A DNA stretch of 64,000 bases from Nematostella vectensis (Eukaryota > Cnidaria > Anthozoa > Actiniaria > Edwardsiidae). Location: NCBI RefSeq assembly GCF_932526225.1, contig NC_064037.1, forward strand, positions 4,670,703 through 4,734,702. Direction: 5' to 3'. Shown piece by piece: positions 34,715-46,100 of this stretch. The notes under the pieces are model-generated. The model searched no databases and had not been told where the DNA came from. It saw nothing but the letters and a program-made list of their open reading frames with translations. Every line of letters starts with the position of its first letter. Within the stretch, counting starts at the first letter, position 1. The position numbers were made by a program, and so were the translations under genes.

Positions 34715-35189
34715 TAACGGATCGCGAAGCGTATACTTATTTAATATATTTTTTGAATAACTCGGGATAGAGGCAATAAAAGTGTAAATAATAGTGCTTT
34801 TCCGCGCATTCCACCATAATTTTGATTTCCTCAGATATTGTTCTTTATCCAGATGACAGCTATGCCCCCCTTTCTCAGCAAATCTTTTTTTCCCGCCGTG
34901 CTCGCATTATTGTATTTTTCGATGTGCTCGCTGCTCGATTTATTCAACAACTAAAAATGCTCGGTCTAGCATAAAAAACGGGGTGCTCGCAAGTGCTCAT
35001 CGGCAAAGACCATACGGGGTCCAAGTCTATGGCGCTTGAAAACTTATCAAGCCGAAACAAGCTTTCTAAATGATGCTGTAGATTAGGTAGGGGGGAAAAT
35101 GTGTTATACGTTATCTCGTTATGGGGATGGGAGCGTTGCGTGACCGACACAAAGAAAGGCTGCGCGGGAGACTATTCAATTTTGTGCCT

Positions 35190-35590
35190 TATAAGATTTT
35201 GACAATGTATCTTCCTCAAATGCCGGGGTGGTTTCGATTATTCCCCGATATTCCGAAAACGTCCCGAATAAATTCCGAAGACATCCCGATTATTTTAAAA
35301 TCTTATAAGATCTCAGGATAATAATTAAAAAAAGACTATAGTAAAACGTATAATTCCATAACATTTTGACATATCAGTATATTTTCGTTGTAACAGTTAT
35401 GTATCTCCCTCAAATGCCGGGGTGGTTTCGATGATTCCCCGATATTCCGAAAACGTCCCGAATAAATTCCGAAGACATCCCGAACATTTTAAAATCTTAT
35501 AACATCCCAGGATCGTAATTAAAAAAAAACTATAGTAAAGCGTATAATTCCATTACATTTTAACATACCCGTATTTTTTCGTTGTCACAG
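35190..35590. repeat. Two-copy tandem duplication of about 200 bp
   Basis: Both copies contain CCTCAAATGCCGGGGTGG, TCCCGAATAAATTCCGAAGA and ACTATAGTAAA, separated by about 195 bp and diverged by a few percent. No coding role seen. Confidence 0.85.
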
Positions 35591-35599
35591 TTACAGCAA

Positions 35600-37900
35600 A
35601 ACAAAATAACGTATAAATGCAATTAAAAAGGATGAAAAGGCTTGGACAAATAAAACAAATAAAAATTATCAAGAAGATCAAATTAGACCAGATCGTCAGT
35701 TGAAAATGAGAAGGTATAAATGCATCTAAACATTGCGCTGAATCATAGGATAGGCCAGAGATTTCAACCCCACCGCTATCTGACGAAGTGAACAATGCAA
35801 GGGACCGACAGTAAATTAAGAATGTTACAAAGGACCTGAAAGGGCGTTACGAGAATGTCATTCGTTCAAGTGAATTTAAAAGCTTGAGCCATATAAAAAC
35901 GACGTGTTGGTAAAATGTCACTCATTTAAACATAAAATGCATGACTACAGATGAGAAATGATCAATGTGCGAATCGAAAAAAAAAGAAAAGAAAAAAATA
36001 CCTGAGGATAGAACTTGACTGGATGAGATTGAATGAGAAAAAATATACCATGCTTCCAGACATGGGCTGAAACTTTGTATGGCAGCTTATAGCTTTACGG
36101 CTAGGCTTGAGATTTCGGCCCCAGGACCGCTATCTAGCGAACTGTACAATACAAAGGAACCTGAGGTATCCGCGCAAGGGAGGCAATAACCCGGTTCCTA
36201 GACCTGTGTTATACGGTTACGCCACGCACAGCTCGCTGGGACTTGAGTGAGAAATATCGAGGTCTTTTCAGTCGCCTTGGGTCTCTTAGAAGCCCTTGTT
36301 TAAGCGTCATGCACGTGTATACATATATACGCGTGCATATTACCCTCTACAACTCTTTGTATAATAACAACCAACAAATATAATAGTACTACGGAGAAAA
36401 GTGCGATATCGTGGATGTAACCACACTTTTATCGCCAACATTTTTCAGATCTATGTCCGGCTAATATCTTCATCAAACTGATACTGAACTGTAGCTTGCG
36501 TTAGGCTATTGAAATGCGCCCGGAGGTACGAGAAAGCTCCCTGGAAAGCCGTTCTAGCACTCTTGTCAGAGATAGGGAGCTCGGCTTTTCCCTTCTCTTA
36601 CGGCAACTCTACTACCGGGACCTGTTGAGTTGGAAAATTACAATGTGAAAGGCAGGTCCGTCTACATCCAGATGTTGACCAAGTTACTGGCCTTATCTGA
36701 GGTAAATGCAATTGAAAAAAGGGCCTAAGAACAAAAGCCGTGCCTAAGTAAGTGTTCCGGTTTTACCATGAATAATATATGTTTTAACATAACAAAACGC
36801 CAGTATATTATAATCTCAGGCTTGGGCGAGAAAAAGGTTCATCTTGAATCTTGGTGATGTTTGGCAAACAAGCCAAGGTTGTATGGCTTGCTAGGTATAA
36901 TAAAAGTTAATCATTCCTTTTTTGAGCTTTAATCTAATCGTTATGTTTTGATTTTTGGTTATCGCAGCAATAAAGGACGCTAATATGTGGCGCACGCTTC
37001 ATAGCTTTGGGTTCCATGTGTTATCACCGCGATTGCTCGACAGCTGTGTACGACTGTTTTGGGGGTTTTCTGGTAAAGCCATTAGTTACAGGGTCAAGAA
37101 GTGAGAGACAAAAGAAATACAAACTTATTTTTTCTTGGATGAATGTGCAAAAGAGCGGTGTTTTTGGTGTGGAGGCAAAATAATCAACAGGAACTAAAAA
37201 GGGCGTACATTTTTTGTTATTGCTTGTTGTCTTCAGCAGATGCACAAAGGAATCAGCTCTGAGCTGTGTGCGGTTAAAAATGGTTAATTAGTGCATGACT
37301 CTTTGGCGCGTTTGTGGCTAAAGCTATAGGACTTTATAAGCAATTCTTTTTATCCCTTTCCCGTCATGACCTAAAGGAATTATTAATACGATTGTGATCC
37401 TAACCATAAAAAGGTCACCGACCCGTGCCAACAAACCAAAGTTCCTTTTACACTCATATGGAATTCCCCCAATTCTTAGCATATTTTTACATAACCCGCA
37501 AGTATATTTAAAGATGATTATTTCCAATGACAAAGCACAACAATTTGTTTCAATTCATTAGCTTCTTATTAGCGTGACTAACCGAAGTGGGCGTAACATT
37601 AGACACGATAATGCAAACTAGATTAGCGTTTAACTAGTACCCGCAACGCTGTCACAAAAATGATCTCATTGGATCAGAAATCGTCTTTCAAAAGAGTCTC
37701 AACTCGGCTGACCAAACTCGTCTGCTCGCTTCCTTTGAACAAGTGTCTAGTACTCAAGGGATAAATTCAATTCAGACGAGTCGCCTGACCTTTTACATGA
37801 AATTGAAACCACACAACGCTTCGGGGGATGGTATGCATAAGTCATAGCAACTGATATAAGGTGACTTTGTCGGTTACGAGACTCGGCTACGAGCGCGGGA
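35600..37900. other. Intergenic, no gene seen
   Basis: No recognisable coding exon or repeat array between the duplicated segment and the first aquaporin exon. Confidence 0.4.
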
Positions 37901-37909
37901 TTTCCGAGC

Positions 37910-37917
37910 TTAAATAG
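37910..37917 (+). promoter_or_regulatory. TATA-like box before aquaporin exon 1a
   Basis: TTAAATAG lies about 55 bp upstream of the exon 1a start codon, so exon 1a may have its own promoter. Weak evidence by itself. Confidence 0.25.
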
Positions 37918-37972
37918 CACGACACCAGTCCAGCGTTCCTTCAAGTCAACGGTCGCTACTCTCGCCGTCAAC

Positions 37973-38282
37973 ATGAAGTGTGAGATCGGAATTTCGGATC
38001 TGAAAAAGGAGGAATTCTGGGTCAGCGTTTTCGCAGAGTTTTTGGCCACGTTCTTTTTCGTGTTCATGGTGTGTGGCTCGTGTCTTCTTTGGGATAAAAA
38101 CGACCCGCCGGCCGTCCAACATATCGCTCTATGCGCAGGCCTTGGCATCGCTACATGGGCTATGGCAGTCGGCCATTGGAGTGGGGGGCACATAAACCCT
38201 GCTGTCACGGTGGGGTTCCTGTCTTCTAATAAAATCGCCATCTTACAGGGCGTATGCTACATTGTAGCGCAGTTTTTTGGAG
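37973..38282 (+). CDS. Aquaporin first exon 1a (alternative first exon or orphan half-gene)
   Basis: 310 nt from ATG to donor GGAG|GTAGGTG, phase 1. It encodes 103 residues: an N-terminal cytosolic part and the first three helices of an MIP channel, with the AEF.AT helix-1 signature, [15 protein letters not shown] with the first NPA, and the helix-3 end YIVAQFFGG. The pore-lining helix-2 residue (20 before the NPA Asn; Phe56 in AQP1) is Ala. No second half of its own is visible before 43183. The donor phase is identical to exon 1b, so splicing to 46201-48092 would give a 252-aa channel. The alternative is a gene that lost its later exons; the open, well-conserved frame argues against long decay. 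Confidence 0.85.
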
Positions 38283-40224
38283 GTAGGTGGACGTTATTCG
38301 CTTTTAAACAGCACGAAATCGACGGATTAACATCTTGCATTCACGTATTACGGGTCAGTATACATTACTTGTAGTTCCGATGGTGAGATCAATCACACAA
38401 TACGTCGGGTTTAAGATGACATATTTGCCTCTTGATAAGCTAAGCTAATGCAATCTGCAAATTGGTTTGTATTCTATATAACGCCATCTTCGAACTCGCT
38501 AGAAAGCCCACGCAAGTTGTTAGGAATGTCTTCCTCATTTTAAAATCGTACGGTTTTCTTTTATTTGTTATTTGCCTTGTAAACATTGTACAAGGGATGA
38601 TGAATGGCAATCGAATATGACGAGAAGTAGTTTGTTATTGATTGATTTTGTACAAAGTACACTATAGAGAATGCATCAACACTAGAATTCTTTGTTAAGG
38701 TAGCTTAGCATTGATCGTCAAGGGTCAAAGGGAGTAATTTTAAGCTATAAATTACCCTTTCCAAGCTCCACTGTGTTATATCCTCTAAGGGATTTTCTTT
38801 GCTCTAATCTGTGTTTTTTATTCAATGGTATTAATGCATTAAGTCACAGATCTGTGCATGTTTCTATTTAAGTCACTGATGATCAATACAGTAATGAGTT
38901 CGGATATTCTTGCTTATAAAATACTTGTTACTCGATAGTTTCGTTGAAAGGGTTGAGAGACCTTATGATGATAGCAGAGATTCTCCGTGCGATTCAGTAT
39001 TAGAACCTATCGGGATCAGATCATAGTAGAGATACGCGCAAATCCCGTCCTTCCCCTGCGTGAGACAGGTCGCTAAACGGCGCACACGGAGACAATATCA
39101 AACTTGATTTGCTTGTCTTATACGAGACCACGACTGTAAAACTTGATGGTACGCACCACACGAAGACGAGCACGCTTTGTGTCCTCATATTAAGGCTATA
39201 TTTGTGGAACTGTCGGGATATCAGCTAGACTAGTCAGTGGACCTTGAAAACCTGTTTATTAAAGTTTGACTGCTAAGGTGACCCGGGATCGAAAGTGGTG
39301 TGACAGCCGACAGCCTGAGGCGCTGGCTTAGGGCCTAAGGGCGTTCCGTATATTCGGAAATAGATTGGCAATTCGAAACCGCGGGAGAACTACATCTTGC
39401 CTTTTTGTTTTTATTAAATATTGGAAGCCAAATTATGTGATAAATTCTCGCGAAGTTTGTAAAACAAAGACAAAATAGCGGCTGAAATAAACACTTTAAG
39501 ACTCAATATACGCGCGTGTTCCATAAGGATATATAACCACTTCTGGTAACCTTGAGCAATGCAAATGTCTTTCCATATCATGGTGACCTACATTATTTTT
39601 TTTAGAATTAAAATAAAATGGAATTGCTTTTTGTGCTACTCAATTGGGATAAATCATCAAAATGGGATTATCGTATGGCAGAGATATATTTATTGATAAC
39701 AAACACAAAGAGAATGGTGAACACCCATTCAACAAACAGCGAGAGGGTCAGAGACGGTGACAAAAGACCACACACACACACACACTTTAATTTTTTTTTC
39801 TTTTATGAAAAGCCCATGTGAGCAACACCTTTATCTACCATGCGCCAAAACAACCGCACTCAGAAACAAAAAACAAAAACATTATATGACGCAAAAATAT
39901 TATATAACAAGTGTTGAAACTTTTTTTTCTGAAGAACTCTTTTTAGTAAGGGAAAGAGGTCCCACGCACGCTTTAGACACGTTTGCAAAGAACTAGGACA
40001 TAACTAAGAAATTATTAATGGACTATTCTCTCACCAAAAAGTGGTGACTTGCTTCTTTGAAAGCCGTTTCAATATCACGGAGTGACACAGCATTTCTCCA
40101 CCTGTTGGTCTAGCGCTACTTAGATTTTCACGCTTAGCGAACTTGAAACTCCCCTTTCTATAGTGAAAACTGAATAAATATTTCATAACCAATTTAAGGA
40201 ATCAAAATTTCTTTCAGTTTATCA

Positions 40225-40320
40225 GGCCCGTAGCCAGGATTTTGAGCGGCGGGGTTCGTTTACCCATAAAGCGCACCATTTTCAACCCCCCCCCCCCTCC
40301 CCTCTTGGCTACGGGCCTGT
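40225..40320. mobile_element. Short MITE with CAGGCCCGTAGCCAGGATT ends
   Basis: The left end CAGGCCCGTAGCCAGGATTT and the right end TCTTGGCTACGGGCCTG are inverted repeats, with a C run inside. Same family as 16379-16730 and 62480-62815. Confidence 0.7.
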
Positions 40321-41512
40321 TTATAGTAAACAAATTTCTATTAAAATGCTATTGAAGATTTTCACCCAATAGCCGTTAGAAAAAAAGACCCGCAAGAGCG
40401 TTCATAGTACCTTATACTATCTAGCTAGTGCAACAGTTATAACAACGCCATTAGACCATATAAGAAAAGGGAATGTTAGCGAGTTGATTCATATAGCACT
40501 GTTAAAAAAAGGTGTTCAAACATCCCATAATTTCAAGGGCAAACGTCTCGGAAACATGGCCATGAGTATCCTGATCTTGTTGGTACCCCTATTGGCCGGT
40601 ACGAGCCGGTATAGAGGTGTCAAGTAAATCTGTTTGGTAAACACAGATTCCTGCAAGTATTACTGGAATTTCCCGACATACACTGGGGTAAGAGAGAAAA
40701 AGCGCAAACAACAGCAACAACAACAACAGCATAGCTAGCCGACTCTCATTCGGGGTTATTCGGAAATGTTTCGTTTTCGATTATTGGGAGTCCTGTGGCG
40801 TTCGCGAAAGCCGAGGTGTACTGAGCCTTCGCGCACACCACAGGATTCTCAGTATTCAAAAACAAAACATTTCACAAAAACCGCGAATAAGAGCTGATTA
40901 AGTTGTACACTAGGGTTGAAAAAAGAATAATTAGATACTGAACACACTAATTAAAGTCAATCAAAACTTCCGCAGGGAGTCTTAAAAACCTAATTGTGCA
41001 ATTTTGATTGGCAAAATGAGTTTATTTATATTATTTTGATGCTTATCACTAAACTATAAGGCTGCGAAAATTGAAAATTAAGATAAGTGATTAACTTATT
41101 TTTTTTAATTAAAATAAAATTAAGTAATGATTAGTGAAACGTTTTTTTTTTTGCTTTTGTACACTGTAGCAGAACATAAACAAAAAACTGCTATCAAAGA
41201 GAAACAAACATTTTTGAATATTTTAAGGAAACATTTTGAAAAGCCTTTAAGAAAAGAAAATTGTGTTGAGATGGATATTTGTATCTTGTTATGTCCTATG
41301 ATTTAAAGATCAGAACAGGATTAGATATAACACTTTTTTTAAGGTTACCCCAAACCGGCGGGACGTCTTTTTATTGTTCTTGTTTTATTAACGCAAAACC
41401 AAATAACCGATATACAGCGCAGAAGCAAGCCTCGAAATATGGGGGGAGGGGTACAATACAGAAATATTAAAAATATTGGGGTACCATAGCCACGCCCCTA
41501 TTGGTCATTTCT

Positions 41513-41553
<41 letters not shown>

Positions 41554-41699
41554 AATACTTGGGGGTCACGTGCCCCCAGTGCCCCACCCCCTGCTATGGT
41601 CCTGATACAATATTCCTTATGCAAGACCAGCACTTTTCAGCCATCTTATTTTTATAGAATAGTCATTGCGTCTGTACTCTACACAGAATGATTTTTTTA

Positions 41700-42545
41700 A
41701 TGTACACTCTTTTGTTATAAGAACGTCTAATTTTCAGTTAAGGCTGGGCCCGTTCTTATTTTTTGGAATATGTTCTTGAAGATGTTCTTAAATTTTAGTG
41801 TATGTAAGAATATAATACCTAATGAATTATTATAGGCAAATAAGCGCAAATATTCACTAAGATCTGTACCTACTAAAGATCTGGTCCGTAATTACATCTC
41901 GCTAATAAGGTCAATCTTAGATTACGCCTCGCCCGTATGGTCAGCCCTGCAGGACTATCTTGAACATGTCATTGAGGGTGTACAGCGTAGAGCCCTTTGC
42001 ATCATACTCCCTGGCTTGAGTTATCAGGTCGTTACTGGCCTGCAGAACCTTTCCACGCGGCGTGGAGAGGCGTGTCACAAGTTTCTTCTGTCCGCGCGCG
42101 AGTCAGAGCTCTTGAAATCCGTGCTAAGCGCGCATGGTATCCACCATCATGGGTACTCTCTCAGGTCAGGGAGTACCAATGCTCTTACTCCAAGGCCTCG
42201 CACAAACAGGTTTAGCGATTTCTGCACTTCTAAATTCATTTAACTTATTTGTTGTCTTGTTAGTAGTATGTGTAACAGATGAATCGTATTCGTTTATTGT
42301 GAATAAACTGCCAAAGGTCTTCAATAAACATATCTATCTATCTATATATCTATTAGGAAGAGAATTACACTAATGATCAATAGAAAAAATAAGGTTGTTA
42401 CTATGAGAACAATTTGATTCTGCATTTTATAACGCATCAGGACTAAAAAAGATTTTTTTTCTGCTATCTGAACCTCGGTATGTTCTTAGCATGTTTTTCA
42501 AATATTGGTGAAATCTCAGGCTGGACGTTCTTATAAAAAAAAAAA
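41700..42545. mobile_element. Dispersed element (TATAAGAACGTC family) split by a LINE
   Basis: The outer parts (41700-41833 and 42352-42545) match the intact copy at 19496-19790 in order. The break falls within AATGAATTATTAGGAA of the intact copy, with a few bases (ATTA) duplicated at the junctions. Confidence 0.7.
41834..42351 (+). mobile_element. 5'-truncated LINE fragment
   Basis: Encodes the C-terminal part of a LINE reverse-transcriptase protein (LVRNYISLIRSILDYASPVW, then a VQRRAL motif near 41975), and ends with ATAAA plus an (ATCT)n tail. Several frame breaks occur. Confidence 0.65.
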
Positions 42546-43085
42546 TAGCGTATTTGATTTCCTAAGGTAGTGCGCCGCATGTCACTCCGTTCCTCCCTTA
42601 AGTTAACTTCTCTGTTTTGTATTTTTTTACATTGCATTGTCTCTATAGAAGTATTTATTGTTGTCGACTTAACAGCTTAATAAAGTTGACGCATAATATG
42701 AAATTCGGAATCTTTGTTTTCACAAACCTTTTTTTTTTGCTCCGTTTTCGCATTTCTCTACAAAAAATCAAGATTAATGGGAAAGATTGACGGTCGTCTT
42801 ACTTTCAGATTGGTTATTTATAGCTCAAACGTCGTTAACCTAGGAACAACAAGGACGCCTCGAGGGGTGCATAAATCAATCCTAGTCACAAGTCGATTAC
42901 GTCCAAAAATAATTTGCGTCACACATTCCACTAGCTTGTTCATGTAGAAAATGGATGACCTCATAAGCTATGCATGTCATCTCCTACGCGCCTTACACAC
43001 TAGACCCAGCGAGCGACTTTTCCCACACTCGTGCCCACACTCAAGCCGCTGGTCAAACCGTCACGGTAGCTCGCCTTCGATAGCG

Positions 43086-43097
43086 TTTATTTATAGG
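43086..43097 (+). promoter_or_regulatory. TATA-like box before aquaporin exon 1b
   Basis: TTTATTTATAGG lies about 90 bp upstream of the exon 1b start codon. Possible core promoter separate from that of exon 1a. Confidence 0.3.
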
Positions 43098-43182
43098 CAA
43101 CGGGAGGCTGGGGTAATACCATCTCAATCCGGACCTCGCGACAGGTGAAAAGCGTGCGAAACTCGACGTCTAGAAAACAACA

Positions 43183-46100
43183 ATGTTCCTTAGAGAATTC
43201 CTAACCGGGAATTTCTGGGCTAGTGTCTGGGCAGAATTGATGGCGACGGCGTTATTCGTTTTTCTTACCACGGGATCAGCCATCACATGGGACCCTCTTC
43301 TTCCGCCGTCTATTGAACACATATCGCTATCGTTTGGCCTAAGTATTGCGACTCTGGCTATGTGCACAGCGCATATAAGCGGAGGACACATCAATCCTGC
43401 TGTCACAATTTCATTCATGATCGTCAGAAAAGTGTCTTTTCTACGGGGAGCGTTCTACGTGATCGGTCAAGTCGGCGGAGGTAAGACAACGAGCAGGACT
43501 ACTCGGGTTGTTTACTTGGTGCCTGGCAGCGCTCTGAGATAAGTAGTGTATTAACGATGAGTTTTCTGGCTAATTCTCTTAAAGGGTAAGGTATTTGGGT
43601 AATTACTTGTTTTTTTTTTTAAAAGTCTGTATTTTCGATCTTAATCAGAACGTGCAAAATTATTTTGTTTATAGTTAAGATAATGACGCCAGGCCCAACA
43701 CTTGATTTACATAAACACAATTGCATTATAACACAATTGCATTATAACACAAGTGGGGTGTTACTGGAAAGAGGCGTCGAGTTTTCAAAGGAATCTTTTG
43801 TTTGCTACTCGAAATGTTGTTTTAGGCTGAGCCAGAATGATGTTCAGCCTGGCCCACATTTGCATAAAATAGGACGCGTTATAAGACAAGTGGGTAACTG
43901 GAAACAGCTTCACAGTAAAAGGTCTATTGTTCGCTGTTAGAAATGTCATTTAAGGCTTTTTAGCACTTCGATTGAAGTAAAGAATACTAACTTCAAATGT
44001 ATCCTGCTATAATTGTTCAACATGAAGAGAACTTCAGACCTTTATTTCTTAAGGACGAGGCATTTTAATACAATATTACAAATAGGTATTCCGCAGATTA
44101 GCTCTTCGATTTAATAACACAAGATAAATGGCCAATTACCCTGGGTACCAGAGGCTCTCTCGCTTCGCTCAAATCATTGTTGCCGCGAAGCTCGGAGCCT
44201 CAATTACCCAGGGAAATGGCCAATTTGAAAATAGCAGTATTGTGAGTTATTATGAGTTTTCCCAGTTTGAACAAGAGTTTAAACAGAAATACATCGTTTG
44301 CTACCTAGAGAACTATACACAAGTGGAAGTGAATTTGAGTAAAATTAAGGGAGGCTCGAAATTTTTCAGAAACGGGTATTTTTGAATGGACATTTTTTCT
44401 ATTCTACGTCTTATTTGTGTATTGTTTAACGACGAGATTACATAAGCACTCATAAATTTGGAAATCAAATCAATTGTGTATTGTTTAACGACGAGATTAC
44501 ATAAGCACTCATAAATTTGGAAATCAAATCAAGCGCTCGGTGTTTTGTATTTTTAGGTAAAGGTAAATTCGCAATCGCAGCATATAATCTAAGTACTATA
44601 ATCAGATAATAATAATGAATAATCGTTTGAGAAAACGATTTTGCGTCATTAATGAAAAATGAATGAAATAATCTGCTGATTAATTACTCAAGTATTTGAC
44701 ATATTCAACTTAATTCATATTGCTTGTTTTTGCGTATTTCTTGGGTCACGAACTCGCAGGTAGCGAAAATTCTGATTCCGCGCGTAAGACCAAAGTTTTG
44801 AATCACAGCATCACAAAACTGGGATCATTTATATACTTCTTATAAGAATAACTTTGTTGTTGTTGCTATTGTCGTTGTTGTTTAATCACGTTTTATAGTA
44901 TAGCTGATGCATCTAGTACTTATTATGGGTGCAATGTATCTTTTGCTAACCTTAATAGCAAAACCACTTGTCTGGCTAATAAATCTTTTCAATTAGACAA
45001 TGTGTTCACTAGACAGTATCGGTAAATCAATAGTGACTGACATTTTAGCTTAGTTTTCGCCTCGAGATCCCACCAGTCCTTGAGTGACATCAACTGCTGA
45101 CGATGTTGTGACGTCATTTTTTAAAAATGGCGCGGAACGAAAAAAAAAAAAAAAAAAAACAGGCATAAACCTTATTTGAAAAACATTTGGGGCACAATGG
45201 CTCTAACCCCTGGATGCCTTTCTTTTGATATGATTGGCTGCGCGGATGGAATGTCATGTTTAGTGTAGTCGGGTAGGGGGCCACGAGGGGGCAGACGCTC
45301 CCCTCTGTGTGTTGAATAATCTAGCACATTCTACGCATGCCAAACATCACTGTTTCTATATATGTTGCTTTACGTGCAAATTTGTTTAGAATTTAAAATA
45401 ATGACGACGGGTTTTTTCCGTGTTAACTCACGCAAATAAAATTCTTGGATTGTGCGAAGTTTCACGTCATTAGAATACGAAGCTAAGTGCTCAATGCAAT
45501 GACAGTTATATTTCTTTATTTGTGCATATAAATGACTAGGCTATAGTGCAAAAATAGGCCATACAGTCAGTTAGACTGCATTGTTCAATTCATTGTTATG
45601 GTTACATAAATGCATTCTTTTAGATACCTTCGAATAAAACGCTATTGTCTGAAACATTTGTTACGACTCAACATTCAACGCTAGCTTTTTAAGGGCTAAG
45701 CCCCCGGTTTTGATAAAGTCTGCTTTTTTTCTTGCTTGGAAAATTTCACTCGAACTTGCAAGTAACCTTGTTTTCCTTTGTCTTTCTTTGCGGCCATGAG
45801 CGGGCCCCACAGGCGTTTTCTATTAATTCATATAAGGTTACATAAGAGACGTGCCATATATGATGTGTAACACAACGGCGAATACTTCATGCTCGGCGAC
45901 CTTACAGGAGATCATATTTACCTAAGAGCGATACGCCACATATTTCACTCTTTATAACGGATAACACTTTTGTTCAGGACTAGTACCCTGGACATTGCCA
46001 TGAGCAGAAAGAGAAAAAAATATATAGTTACCTGTATCAAATTTGAAGTAAGAAACCATAAGCCCCATTCCCCCGTAATTCTTCCATAGTCTCTCCCCAT

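Larger units (their letters stand above)
38283..43182. other. Intron or intergenic DNA between aquaporin first exons
   Basis: I find no second-half aquaporin exon here (no NPARS-like segment). It contains (CA)n at about 39767-39784, the short repeat at 40225-40320, (TA)n at 41515-41550 and a LINE nested in a MITE at 41700-42545. Confidence 0.5.

Noticed and set aside
37747..38241. 164-codon minus-strand frame over aquaporin exon 1a
   Set aside because: Antisense shadow of a clear MIP exon.
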